NCBI RefSeq assembly: GCF_016803395.1
Contig: NZ_JAEVHL010000019.1
Span: 1-54,691, forward strand
Reading direction: 5' to 3'
Length of the DNA: 54,691 nt
Source of the DNA: Micromonospora tarensis
GTDB lineage: Bacteria; Actinomycetota; Actinomycetes; Mycobacteriales; Micromonosporaceae
Shown here: one piece after another, positions 8,520 to 16,870 of the stretch
Layout of the letters: every line of letters starts with the position of its first letter
How positions within the stretch are numbered: position 1 is the stretch's first letter
The notes under the pieces: model-generated
Seen by the model: only the letters and a program-made list of their open reading frames with translations
What the model was told of the DNA's origin: nothing
Databases searched by the model: none
Made by a program: the position numbers and the translations under genes

Positions 8520-9665
8520 TCAGCCTGGTCGGACGATCACGGACAGCGTTCTGCTCCTCATGGTCAGCGGCACGAGGTCATCGGGCTGCTCGACACCGGC
8601 ACGGGGCGGTCGGCCGACCGGCCGGACCAACCCCGCCCCGGACGGCGAACCGTCGTTGACACCAGCGGCATCCTGGTCAGGAGGCGCGACGGGTGGGCTC
8701 GGCACGTCGGTCTCGGCGGTGACCGGACCTTCCCGTACGGCGTGCTGTCCGGTCGGCGTCGATCGGGGCACCGGATCGCGAACGGAGGCGAGCGGAGGCG
8801 CGCCCGGCACCGCTTCCGAACGCACGGGCGTCGCCTGCGAGGTCGGCGGACAGGTCGCCGGACGGGTCGGCGCGGATCGGTGCACCGGGTCGGCCCCCGG
8901 TGCGGGACCCGGGCGGGGCGTCGGCGCGGCGGGCAGCGGCGGCGGCGCGACCACCACGCCGGGAAGCGGCGGCAGAACGGGATCGGTGAGCCGGCCCAGC
9001 GCCGTCACGACGGCCCCGATCGGCAGGACGCCCACGACCTGTGGCAGCGGAGTCGCGATCAGGCCCACCGTGGGCCAGTCGGCCAGCTCGTGCCCGAAGG
9101 CCGGCAGCACTGAGGACGGCTGCCGGGTGTGGTGGGCCGCCGGCCGCAGCGGGTCGACACCGCGAGCCGGATGCTGACTCGCGCGGGCGTCGGAGGCGGG
9201 CCGAGGCTTTTCGCGCTCCGCGCCAGACCGGACGGGTGCGTCGTTCCCGGGCAGTGGCGCGGTGCCGGGCCGGCCGGCCGCCGGCCGTCGGGGCACCCTC
9301 GGGGAGATCGCCTGGCGTGCGGCGCCGGTGGCTTTCGCCGGTCGGGCCAGGGGCGGACGGTGCTGGTGTCCGTCGGCACCTAGCTGGCTGTGCCGGTCGA
9401 GCTGCACGACCGGCCTGATCAGGTCGCCGATCGGGAGATGACTCTCGTCGACGGAACCGCTGCCGGCCCGGTCCGCGGCGGCTGGGCTCTGGAAGAAGGC
9501 AGCCAGGAGGAGGCCGGCCCCGATGGCGACGGCGATCAGCACGATCCGTCGGGTGAGCCGATCGGTCGCGCGGGACGCGGATCGGACCGGCGCGCAGCTC
9601 GGCGGGGTTTCAGTGACGGGACATCGCACGCGGGCACGATCCCTTCCTCTGGATTGCTGACCCAT
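8520..9665 (-). CDS. Pro-rich single-pass membrane or secreted protein, unknown
   Basis: This encodes about 381 residues. A basic N-terminus (about 1-50) is followed by one hydrophobic segment (RRIVLIAVAIGAGLLLAAFF), then a long Pro/Ala/Arg-rich low-complexity outer part. A short hydrophobic patch (PTVGLIATPLPQVVGVLPIG) lies mid-protein, and the end reads MRSRTLSVIVRPG. I do not recognise a domain. The start is uncertain: ATG 9665 is used, with ATG 9716 and internal GTG codons as alternatives and no clear ribosome site for any. The composition could reflect a wall-spanning protein; its place beside the ram regulators hints at a surface role, but weakly. Confidence 0.5.
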   Translation of the reverse strand: MGQQSRGRDRARVRCPVTETPPSCAPVRSASRATDRLTRRIVLIAVAIGAGLLLAAFFQSPAAADRAGSGSVDESHLPIGDLIRPVVQLDRHSQLGADGHQHRPPLARPAKATGAARQAISPRVPRRPAAGRPGTAPLPGNDAPVRSGAEREKPRPASDARASQHPARGVDPLRPAAHHTRQPSSVLPAFGHELADWPTVGLIATPLPQVVGVLPIGAVVTALGRLTDPVLPPLPGVVVAPPPLPAAPTPRPGPAPGADPVHRSAPTRPATCPPTSQATPVRSEAVPGAPPLASVRDPVPRSTPTGQHAVREGPVTAETDVPSPPVAPPDQDAAGVNDGSPSGAGLVRPVGRPPRAGVEQPDDLVPLTMRSRTLSVIVRPG

Positions 9666-9776
9666 AGTAGCGATGCACTCACGTAGCTGCATCACCTGGT
9701 GGATGCGCTCTTCCAACCCCTCGGCGTATTCCCACGGACATAATCGTCGGATTCACACACTGCCGAGGAGGCCCCG

Positions 9777-10352
9777 GTGCGGCCAATCGCCACGGACGAC
9801 CTGAGCGACCCCGAGAACTGGACCGGCGGGTTCTACGAACTGCTGCTCGTCCTCGGCGCGACCGATGACGCCCGCTTCGATCGAGCCGTGCGTTCCCTGT
9901 GGCGGGCCGCTGACGTGCGAGAATGCCGCGTCGGGCCCGGCCTCGTCGAGACGGCTCCCGGCGCGGACGCGTTCACGGTGGACGGGCACCTGCGCGGGAC
10001 GCTCACCCTCCCGTCGGGCGACCGCGTGGTCTGCGGCAGCTATGCGTACCGGTACGAGGGCGTCGACAGCCTTGAGCTCCATCTGCCGCTCGGCGTGCTT
10101 GAGCGGACCGATGACCGGATCGGCGGGTACCCCTTCGACCACCGCAGCGGCGTCGAGTCACTGGCGTGGCGCGCTCCACTCGACCGTTGGCTGGCCGACA
10201 TCGCCGTCCGGGTGTACGACGACGTGCCGTTCGAGCGCGCCCTCATCGGCTTCGAGATCGACGAGGACGCCGACACCACGGTCGACAGGAGGTACGCCGC
10301 TCAGCTGTCGCCCGGGGTCAACGGCATGGACTACCGCCCGGCGACCACCTGA
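9777..10352 (+). CDS. hypothetical protein, acidic, 191 aa
   Basis: The GTG start is preceded by a strong GAGGAGG site. The 191-residue acidic protein has no signal peptide or membrane segment, and its alternating strand-like pattern (FTVDGHLRGTLTLPSGDRVVCGSYAYRYEG, written here as a summary of positions 65-95) suggests a beta-rich fold. I do not recognise the family. It stands alone on the plus strand, converging on the SDR gene 62 bases further on. The good ribosome site and normal codon use support it as a real gene. Confidence 0.7.
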   Translation: MRPIATDDLSDPENWTGGFYELLLVLGATDDARFDRAVRSLWRAADVRECRVGPGLVETAPGADAFTVDGHLRGTLTLPSGDRVVCGSYAYRYEGVDSLELHLPLGVLERTDDRIGGYPFDHRSGVESLAWRAPLDRWLADIAVRVYDDVPFERALIGFEIDEDADTTVDRRYAAQLSPGVNGMDYRPATT

Positions 10353-10414
10353 GCGTCCGACGAGGTCAGCGGAGGACATGCCGACGAGCGTCCGATGGTG
10401 AGGGGGCAGCCGGC

Positions 10415-11176
10415 TCAGATCGAGATGCCTCCGTCCACGGGAAGGACGACGCCGGTGATGTAGCCGGCCTCCGCGGAGGCGAGGAAGGCGGTGGCCGCGG
10501 CTATCTCGCTGGGCGCCGCGAACCGACCGAGTGGGATGGCGGCGGTGAGTTCCTGACGTCTCTCCTCGGGAATCGAGCCGATCATCCGCGTCTCCGCGTT
10601 GGGTGAGATGGCGTTCACGGTGACGCCGAACGCCGCGAGCTCCTTGGCCGCGGTCTTGGTGAAACCGATGATTCCGGCCTTCGCGGCACCATAGTTCGCC
10701 TGCCCGATGTTGCCGCGCAGGCCGGTGTACGAGGTCACGTTGATGACCCGGCCGTACCGCTGCTGCCGGAACACCGGAACCGCGGCGCGGGTCAGCCGGA
10801 AGGTTCCGCCCACGTGGACGTCGAGCACCTCGGTCCAGTCCTGGTCGGACAGCTTCCACAGTCGGCGGTCGCGGAGGATGCCGGCGTTGTTGACGATGAT
10901 GTCCAGGCGACCGGTCGTCGTGACCACGCGGTTCACCAGGGCCTCCACGGCCTCGGTGTTGGTGACGTCGCAGGCGACACCGACCGCGCCCAACTCGTCC
11001 GCCGCCGCCAGGACCGCGTCGGCGTCGGCGTCGACCAGGAACACCGTCGCACCGGACCGGTGGAAGAGGCGGGCGAACTCGAGCCCGAGCCCTCGCGCCG
11101 CTCCGGTCACGATCGCGGTTCGCCCCACGAAGTCGAAGGTCAGATTGCGATGCTCGTCCGTGGTCTCGTCCGCCAC
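10415..11176 (-). CDS. short-chain dehydrogenase/reductase (FabG-like)
   Basis: This encodes 253 residues. The classical SDR features are all visible: an N-terminal TGAARGLG nucleotide motif, NNAG, and catalytic Ser (NVTSYTG), Tyr and Lys (YGAAK). The C-terminal GGISI end resembles FabG-like 3-hydroxyacyl or alcohol dehydrogenases. The GTG start at 11176 lies 3 bases past the TetR stop, with AGGAGG inside the TetR end, so the two are coupled; the open frame continues to 11311 without a better start. It is the last gene of the esterase-liv-tetR run and probably acts on an alcohol or keto product of the imported substrate. The substrate is unknown. Confidence 0.88.
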   Translation of the reverse strand: MADETTDEHRNLTFDFVGRTAIVTGAARGLGLEFARLFHRSGATVFLVDADADAVLAAADELGAVGVACDVTNTEAVEALVNRVVTTTGRLDIIVNNAGILRDRRLWKLSDQDWTEVLDVHVGGTFRLTRAAVPVFRQQRYGRVINVTSYTGLRGNIGQANYGAAKAGIIGFTKTAAKELAAFGVTVNAISPNAETRMIGSIPEERRQELTAAIPLGRFAAPSEIAAATAFLASAEAGYITGVVLPVDGGISI

Positions 11177-11178
11177 GA

Positions 11179-11859
11179 CTAGAGCACCTCCTCGGCCGCG
11201 TCCCGCAACGAGGTCAGAACGCGGCGATTGTGCGGCGTGTCCGGCAACGACGCGAGCAGCAGCGGCGAGGTGGAGTAGGTCGACTGGTGGGCCATCAGGC
11301 GACGGACCCATTCCATGCCCGCCTTCACCTCGGCGACGGCATCGGTCGCGCCGCCGCTGCGTACCCAGTTACCGAGCGCGGATCGGTGGATCGCGTCGAT
11401 GAGGGCGGCGAGGGCCGTCGACTGGAAAGGTGGGGCGTCGGCCGGCAGGTGGTCGCGCAGAAACGACCGGGTGAGTGCCACGTACCGCTCGTGTTCAATG
11501 ACCTCCCGCTTGCGTAGCTCCGGAACGACACGCGTCAGTTTGTACCGCCGGAGGACGAGCTCGGGTCGGCTGAGGAAATCGCGCAGTGACTCCTCCGTGG
11601 CCGCGATGACCGCCTCCACCGGGTCCGGGTCAGCGGTGGCCTCGAGCAGGCATCGTTCGACAAGCCCGAGGCGCTCGGTATGGTCCGGAAACGCGAGTTC
11701 GTCCTTGCTCTCGAAGTGTCGGAAGACGGTGCGGCGGGACACGCTCGACGCCTCGGCGACGGCTTCGACGGTGACGTTCGCGTACCCCTCCTCGAGGAAC
11801 AGGGCCATTGCCGTCTCGGAGATCCGGTACTTGGTCTCGAGTATTCTGCGCGACGTCAC
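11179..11859 (-). CDS. TetR-family transcriptional regulator
   Basis: This 226-residue protein has an N-terminal TetR helix-turn-helix (about 8-55; VTVEAVAEASSVSRRTVFRHFESKDEL) and an all-helical ligand domain. The GTG start is preceded by GGAGAGGG. It lies between livM and the SDR gene on the same strand, and is probably the local regulator and perhaps autoregulated. A perfect interrupted palindrome ahead of the esterase gene (18581-18593) is a candidate site for it. The ligand may be the ester, its acid or a CoA derivative; none can be read from the sequence. Confidence 0.9.
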   Translation of the reverse strand: MTSRRILETKYRISETAMALFLEEGYANVTVEAVAEASSVSRRTVFRHFESKDELAFPDHTERLGLVERCLLEATADPDPVEAVIAATEESLRDFLSRPELVLRRYKLTRVVPELRKREVIEHERYVALTRSFLRDHLPADAPPFQSTALAALIDAIHRSALGNWVRSGGATDAVAEVKAGMEWVRRLMAHQSTYSTSPLLLASLPDTPHNRRVLTSLRDAAEEVL

Positions 11860-11959
11860 CGACAGGTGCCCTCTCCTGATCTGGTGTTGCGCGAAGTGCC
11901 GTTCCCGCGCATCGTGAGGTTTGCCGGCCTCGGTGACACTGTGCCGCGCCTGCGGCGGC

Positions 11960-13009
11960 TCACGGCTCGCGCCTCGTCGGGTCGGCGCTGGCCGACGCGC
12001 GACGCGACCTGCGGCGCTGCTGCCAGACCAGCCATTGATGCCGAACGGTACCCCAGAGTCCGCGGCGGAACAGCAGCACCACCAGGACGAAGACCGAGCC
12101 GGTGACCAGGTCGATACCGTCGAAGCCGGACGAGGCGAGGTAGTCGGCGAGCATCACGGCCAGGAACGCACCGAGGATGCCTCCCCACAGCGTGCCGATA
12201 CCGCCGAGCACCGTCATCAGCACGACCTCGCCGGAGGTGCTCCAGTGGAGCTCGGTCAGCGCGACGAAGCCGTGGTTGATGGCGAACACGCCGCCGGCCA
12301 GGCCGGTCAGCCCGGCGGAGAGCACGAAGGCGACGACCTTGTACCTGTCCACCTCGTAGCCGAGTGCCCGTGCTCGCTGGGAGTTGTCGCGGATCGACAC
12401 CAGGACCCGTCCGAACGGCGAGTGCACGATCCGCCAGGCCGCCCACATGCCGAGCAGCAGAATCGGCAGGGCCGCGTAGTAGAAGTAGAACGAATCCGTC
12501 TCCACCAGATCGATGCCGAAGAACTGCCGGGGTACGCCCTGCAGCCCGTTCTCACCGCCGGTCAGGTCACTCCACCGGTATCCGACGAAGTAGACCATCT
12601 GCGCGAAGGCGAGCGTCACCATCGCGAAGTAGATCCCGGACCGGCGCACCGACAGATACCCGGCGGGGAGGGCGAGGACCATCGCGAACAGCGCGCCGCC
12701 GATGACGGCCACCGGAAACGGCACACCGTAGTGCGTCGCGATCAGGCCGGTCACGTAGGCCGAGCTGCCCCAGAACGCCGCGTGTCCGAAGGAGAGCAGA
12801 CCCGTGTAGCCGAGCAGGATGTCCAGGGCGATCGCGAACAACGCCATCGCGACGATGTCCATCGCCACCGGTGGGTAGACGAACCATGGCAGTGCCAGCG
12901 CTGCCACCAGGCCGGCGGCGAGCAGCACCCACCGCAGCCTCGGGTCGGTCGCGGCGACGGGCGGGTGCGCCTCGGTGACCGGGGCCTGGGTAACCGTGGA
13001 CTGGGTCAT
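11960..13009 (-). CDS. livM: branched-chain-type ABC transporter permease (LivM)
   Basis: This encodes 349 residues with about nine to ten membrane segments and the family core LLGYTGLLSFGHAAFWG, GGENGLQGVP, and SIRDNSQRARALGYEVDRYK for the ATPase-contact loop. The ATG at 13009 overlaps the livH stop (ATGA). It is the second permease of a high-affinity amide/amino-acid (HAAT) type importer. HAAT systems also carry aromatic acids and amides, which fits the esterase at the head of the operon. Confidence 0.93.
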   Translation of the reverse strand: MTQSTVTQAPVTEAHPPVAATDPRLRWVLLAAGLVAALALPWFVYPPVAMDIVAMALFAIALDILLGYTGLLSFGHAAFWGSSAYVTGLIATHYGVPFPVAVIGGALFAMVLALPAGYLSVRRSGIYFAMVTLAFAQMVYFVGYRWSDLTGGENGLQGVPRQFFGIDLVETDSFYFYYAALPILLLGMWAAWRIVHSPFGRVLVSIRDNSQRARALGYEVDRYKVVAFVLSAGLTGLAGGVFAINHGFVALTELHWSTSGEVVLMTVLGGIGTLWGGILGAFLAVMLADYLASSGFDGIDLVTGSVFVLVVLLFRRGLWGTVRHQWLVWQQRRRSRRASASADPTRREP

Positions 13010-13878
13010 GCCGTTGCCTCCTTGCGTCCGAACAACCCGGCGGGACGGACCAGAATGACCAGGGCCATCAGGACGAAGATCAGGATCTGCGCGAACGTCG
13101 GGGCGTAGGCCTGACCGAACGCCTCCACCAGGCCCACGAGGAACCCCGCGACCACGGCCCCGACGATCGAACCGAGCCCTCCGATGACCACGACCGCGAA
13201 CAGGATGATCGCGAAGTTGTTGCCCATGTCGGCAGTGATCGCGCGAAAGGGTGCGGCGAGCACGCCGGCCAGTCCGGCGATCGCGACGCCGAAGCCGAAG
13301 ACCGGGGTCACCCAGCGACCGACGTTGATGCCCAGGGCGCGGGCGAGCTCGGGTTTCTCGGTCGACGCTCGCACGATCATGCCCACCCTGGTCTGCGTCA
13401 TCACCAGCCAGACGAGCACACAGATCGCCACCGAGAACAGGAACACGAACAGTTGATAGCGGGGCAGCACGACGCCGGCCAGGTCGACGCGTCCCTGGAG
13501 CGCCTTCGGCGGCTTGTACGGCAGACCGGAGACGCCGTACTTCTGCTTGACCAACTCGACGAGGACCAGGGTGAGCCCGAAGGTGAGCAGGAAGTTGTAG
13601 AGGGCGTCGAGCCGGAGCAGCCACTGTACGAACAGCCGCTCCACCACGACGCCGAAGGCGAACATCAGCACCGGCACCACCAGCAGCGACCACCACAGCG
13701 TGAGGTTGAGGGTGTCGAGCAGGACGGCCGCGGTGACCGCGCCGAGCATGTAGAACGCGCCGTGGGCGAAGTTCACCACACCCAGGACGCCGAAGATGAT
13801 CGCCAGCCCCAGGGCGGCCAGCGCGTAGAAGCTGCCGGCCGCCAGGCCCTGTACGGCGTACTGCAGCAGTGCGTTCAT
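13006..13878 (-). CDS. livH: branched-chain-type ABC transporter permease (LivH)
   Basis: This 290-residue LivH permease has about eight hydrophobic segments. Diagnostic stretches are GVVNFAHGAFYMLG near the N-terminus and GGLGSIVGAVVAGFLVGLVE near the C-terminus. Its gene follows livK after a 69-base gap and overlaps livM by four bases. It would form the translocation pore with LivM. The predicted ATG is preceded by a GGAGAGG-like stretch. Confidence 0.93.
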   Translation of the reverse strand: MNALLQYAVQGLAAGSFYALAALGLAIIFGVLGVVNFAHGAFYMLGAVTAAVLLDTLNLTLWWSLLVVPVLMFAFGVVVERLFVQWLLRLDALYNFLLTFGLTLVLVELVKQKYGVSGLPYKPPKALQGRVDLAGVVLPRYQLFVFLFSVAICVLVWLVMTQTRVGMIVRASTEKPELARALGINVGRWVTPVFGFGVAIAGLAGVLAAPFRAITADMGNNFAIILFAVVVIGGLGSIVGAVVAGFLVGLVEAFGQAYAPTFAQILIFVLMALVILVRPAGLFGRKEATA

Positions 13879-13947
13879 GGGTTCCTCTCCCGCTGCTGAC
13901 CCTGAGCGCCGGGGGACGCCTGGGCCTGACGAAACCGGATCACCCGC

Positions 13948-15192
13948 TCACATCGAGCAGGCGGACGCCTCGGCGGGCGGGAACGCCTTCGCCGCGGGGA
14001 TCGTGGTCACGATCTCCTCGTAGTCCCAGGGCTCCTTGACCTCCGACGGCTCCCTGACACGAGCCAGGTACGCGTCGTGGACGACGAGGTGATCCTTGGC
14101 GCGGACCTCGCCGTTGCGCAGGAACACGTCATTGATCTTCTTGTTCTCGAGCTTGCCGACGACCGCGTCGGCGTCGTCGGTGCCGGCTTCCTGGACCGCC
14201 TCCAGGTACTGCAGCGCGGCGGAGTAGTTGCCGGCATGTTCGAAGGTCGGGCGGGTTCCGGTCTCGTCGCGGAACCGGTCCGCCCACCCGCGCGACTCGG
14301 CGTCCATGTTCCAGTACCAGGCGTCGGTGAACATCGTGCCGGCGAACTGGTCGACGCCCAGGGAGTGGATGTCGGTGATGAGCATCAGACCGACGGCCAG
14401 GTTGATGCCCTTGTCCTTCAACCCCGACTCGTTGAACTGCTTGACCACGTTGATCAGGTCGCCGCCCGCCTGCATGGTGCCGATCACGTCGGGATTGGTG
14501 CTGCCGGCCTTGGTGAGAAAGGTCGCGAAGTTGTCGTTCGGGAACGGTGTCGGGATGGTGCCCTGCACCGTGCCGCCCGCGCCCTTGATCGCTTCGGTGA
14601 AGGACTTGGCCATGTCCTGGCCGAACTGGTAGTCGGGGTAGATGATGTGCCACTTCTTGTCACCGTTCTGGGTGACGGTGGTGCCGGTGCCGTTGGCGAG
14701 CATGTAGGTGTTGTACGCCCACTGGAAGGTGTACTTGTTGCACTGGCCGCCGGTCAGTTCGGTGGTCGCCGCGCTGACGTCGAGGAACAGTTTCTTGTGG
14801 CTCTTCGCCTGGTTGGCGACGGCCAGGGCCGCGGACGAGGTCGGTACGTCGAGGATGACGTCCGCGCCGCCCCGCTCGTACAGCTCCTTCGCCTTGGTGT
14901 TGGCGATGTCCGGCTTGTTCTGGTGGTCGGTCGAGGTCACCTCGATGTCGTCGACGACCGCCTTGTCGCCGTACTTCTCCTTGTAGTCGGCGACCGCCAT
15001 CCGCACGGCCTTGACGGAGTTGGGCCCCGACGCGTCCTTGTAGATGCCGGACTGGTCGTTGAGGATCGCGAGCACCAGTTTGCCGTCGGTGAAGTCGCCT
15101 CCGGAGCCGCCGGGGCCGCCGCCACCGCAGGCGCCGAGGAGCAGGACTCCGGTCATGGCCGCGGCGCCGGCCCGAATCTGCTTGCTGTTCAT
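13948..15192 (-). CDS. HAAT-type ABC transporter substrate-binding lipoprotein (LivK-like)
   Basis: This is a 414-residue periplasmic-binding-protein-like lipoprotein. The signal ends in lipobox LLGAC, with lipid attachment at about Cys22 followed by a Gly-rich tether. The mature part has the type I bilobed fold of HAAT binding proteins (LAILNDQSGIYKDASG near the start; DVILDVPTSSAALAVANQ in the middle). It is longer than classic LivK, as in binding proteins for aromatic acids and amides. It supplies specificity to LivGFHM and sits between livF and livH, with a GGAGACC site. The ligand cannot be told from sequence. Confidence 0.9.
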   Translation of the reverse strand: MNSKQIRAGAAAMTGVLLLGACGGGGPGGSGGDFTDGKLVLAILNDQSGIYKDASGPNSVKAVRMAVADYKEKYGDKAVVDDIEVTSTDHQNKPDIANTKAKELYERGGADVILDVPTSSAALAVANQAKSHKKLFLDVSAATTELTGGQCNKYTFQWAYNTYMLANGTGTTVTQNGDKKWHIIYPDYQFGQDMAKSFTEAIKGAGGTVQGTIPTPFPNDNFATFLTKAGSTNPDVIGTMQAGGDLINVVKQFNESGLKDKGINLAVGLMLITDIHSLGVDQFAGTMFTDAWYWNMDAESRGWADRFRDETGTRPTFEHAGNYSAALQYLEAVQEAGTDDADAVVGKLENKKINDVFLRNGEVRAKDHLVVHDAYLARVREPSEVKEPWDYEEIVTTIPAAKAFPPAEASACSM

Positions 15193-15242
15193 GGTGGTCT
15201 CCTCGGGTGGAGTCGGATGCGTCGCGTCGTCTGCTCGACCGG

Positions 15243-15935
15243 TCAGATGCCGAGATGCTTGAGCAGTTCGCCCTCGCGCTGCCGGAAGTCGGAGTTGTCG
15301 AGCGTTTCCACGACGCGGCCCTGGCTGAGCAGGTAGTGCCGATCGGCCACGGTGGCCGCGAACGCGACGTTCTGCTCGATGAGCAGCACGCCGGCGCCGG
15401 TGGCCTTGATCTGGCGGATGATCTCCCGGATCCGGGCCACGACCACCGGGGCCAGACCCTCGGAGGGCTCGTCCATCAGCAGCAGGCGGGCACCGGTCCG
15501 GAGGGCCCGGGCGATGGCCAACATCTGCTGCTCACCACCCGACAACGTGGTGCCCCCGGCCTTGCGGCGGCCGGCGAGCTCCGGGAACGCCTCGTAGACC
15601 TGCTTGAGCGTCCAGGCCCGCTCGGAAACGGTGGGTGGGAGAAGCAGGTTCTCCTCCACGGTGAGGCTCGCGTAGATGCCACGGTCGTCCTGGACCCAGC
15701 CCATGCCGGCGCGGGCCCGCTGATGGGCCGGCATGCGGGTGACATCGCGGCCGAGGAAGGAGACCGCGCCGCTGACCTGTCGGTGCAGGCCGATCAGGCA
15801 CCGCACCACTGTGGTCTTGCCGGCGCCGTTGCGTCCGACCAGCGTGACGACCTCGCCCTCGCCCACGCGCACGCTCACCTCGTGCAGCGCCTGCGCCTCG
15901 CCGTACCACGCCTTCAGACCGGTGACCTCAAGCAT
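15243..15935 (-). CDS. livF: HAAT-type ABC transporter ATPase (LivF)
   Basis: This 230-residue ATPase shows Walker A LVGRNGAGKTT, signature LSGGEQQMLAIARAL, Walker B LLLMDEPSEGLAP and the H-loop region. The ATG at 15935 overlaps the livG stop (ATGCTTGA arrangement); an in-frame GTG at 15947 is less likely. The length and the LAPVVV motif after Walker B are typical of LivF as opposed to LivG. Confidence 0.93.
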   Translation of the reverse strand: MLEVTGLKAWYGEAQALHEVSVRVGEGEVVTLVGRNGAGKTTVVRCLIGLHRQVSGAVSFLGRDVTRMPAHQRARAGMGWVQDDRGIYASLTVEENLLLPPTVSERAWTLKQVYEAFPELAGRRKAGGTTLSGGEQQMLAIARALRTGARLLLMDEPSEGLAPVVVARIREIIRQIKATGAGVLLIEQNVAFAATVADRHYLLSQGRVVETLDNSDFRQREGELLKHLGI

Positions 15936-16692
15936 TGTCGGCCTCACCCAGGTAGGCGGTGATGACCCGCTCGTCGTTGCGGACCTCGTCGTAGGCGCCC
16001 TCCGCGAGGACCCTCCCCTGTTGCAGCACCGTCACCCGGTCGGCCAGGCTGCCGACCACGTGCATGTTGTGGTCGACGAACACCACGGTGCGACCCGCCG
16101 CGATGCGTCGGACCAACTCGATCGTGCGGTCGATGTCCTCTAGACCCATCCCGGCCGTCGGTTCGTCGAGGAGCATCACCCGTGGGTCCAGTGCCAGCAC
16201 CAGTGCCAGCTCCAGCGCCCGCTTCTGCCCGTAGGCGAGCAGTCCGACCTGCCTGTCCGCCAGCGCCATCAGCCCCACCTGCGTGAGCAGTTCGTCCACC
16301 CGGGCGCGATTGCCGCCGAGGAGTTTCTCCGATCGCCAGAACCGGAACCCCTGACGGGTGAGCCCCTGAAGAGCGAGCTCCACGTGCTCGCGGCTGGTCA
16401 GCGTCTCGAAGAGGCTGGTGATCTGGAACGACCTGGCCACGCCCCGGCGGGCGACCTGCTCGGGCTGTTGGCCGGTGACGTCCTCGCCGAACACCGTGAT
16501 CGCGCCGGACGTCGGGGACACGAAGCCGGTCAGGAGGTTGAACAACGTGGTCTTTCCCGCCCCGTTGGGACCCACCAGCGCGTGTACGCCGCCCTCGCGG
16601 ACCACCAGGTCCACCGAGTCGACCGCGCGGAAGCCGCGGAACACCTTCGTCAGGGCCTGCGTGCGCAGCGCCACCCGGCCGTTCGTCGTCAC
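15928..16692 (-). CDS. livG: HAAT-type ABC transporter ATPase (LivG)
   Basis: This 254-residue ATPase shows Walker A LVGPNGAGKTTLFNLLTGF, the LivG-type Q-loop region RRGVARSFQ, variant signature LLAYGQKRALELA and Walker B VMLLDEPTAGMG. The signature starts LAYG instead of LSGG, a usual LivG feature. The GTG start at 16692 follows GGGAGGAAG. The frame runs on upstream to 16881, and an ATG near 16815 has a passable site, but the added stretch resembles no ATPase N-terminus. It is separated from the esterase stop by 178 bases. Confidence 0.9.
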   Translation of the reverse strand: MTTNGRVALRTQALTKVFRGFRAVDSVDLVVREGGVHALVGPNGAGKTTLFNLLTGFVSPTSGAITVFGEDVTGQQPEQVARRGVARSFQITSLFETLTSREHVELALQGLTRQGFRFWRSEKLLGGNRARVDELLTQVGLMALADRQVGLLAYGQKRALELALVLALDPRVMLLDEPTAGMGLEDIDRTIELVRRIAAGRTVVFVDHNMHVVGSLADRVTVLQQGRVLAEGAYDEVRNDERVITAYLGEADNA

Positions 16693-16870
16693 GCGGCTTC
16701 CTCCCCGGTGACCTGCGGGGGAGCGGACATGGTCGGCCGGGTGCCCGGCACCCGAACCCGTTGTCAACTCGGCTGCGCTGACTCCGGCGTCGCGCGGTGC
16801 TGGCGGTCGAGGCATGTCAGTCCCTTCTCGGTCCATCTCCTGCACGGCCACAGCACGTTGTCGGACGACG

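Noticed and set aside
7900..9177. Long plus-strand open frame opposite the regulator and Pro-rich genes
   Set aside because: Thr/Ser/Gly-rich antisense shadow with no ribosome site; the minus-strand genes have recognisable domains or a membrane segment.
14077..15336. Long plus-strand frame opposite the binding-protein gene
   Set aside because: Val/Gly/Leu/Asp-rich antisense shadow of livK-like coding sequence with no motif.
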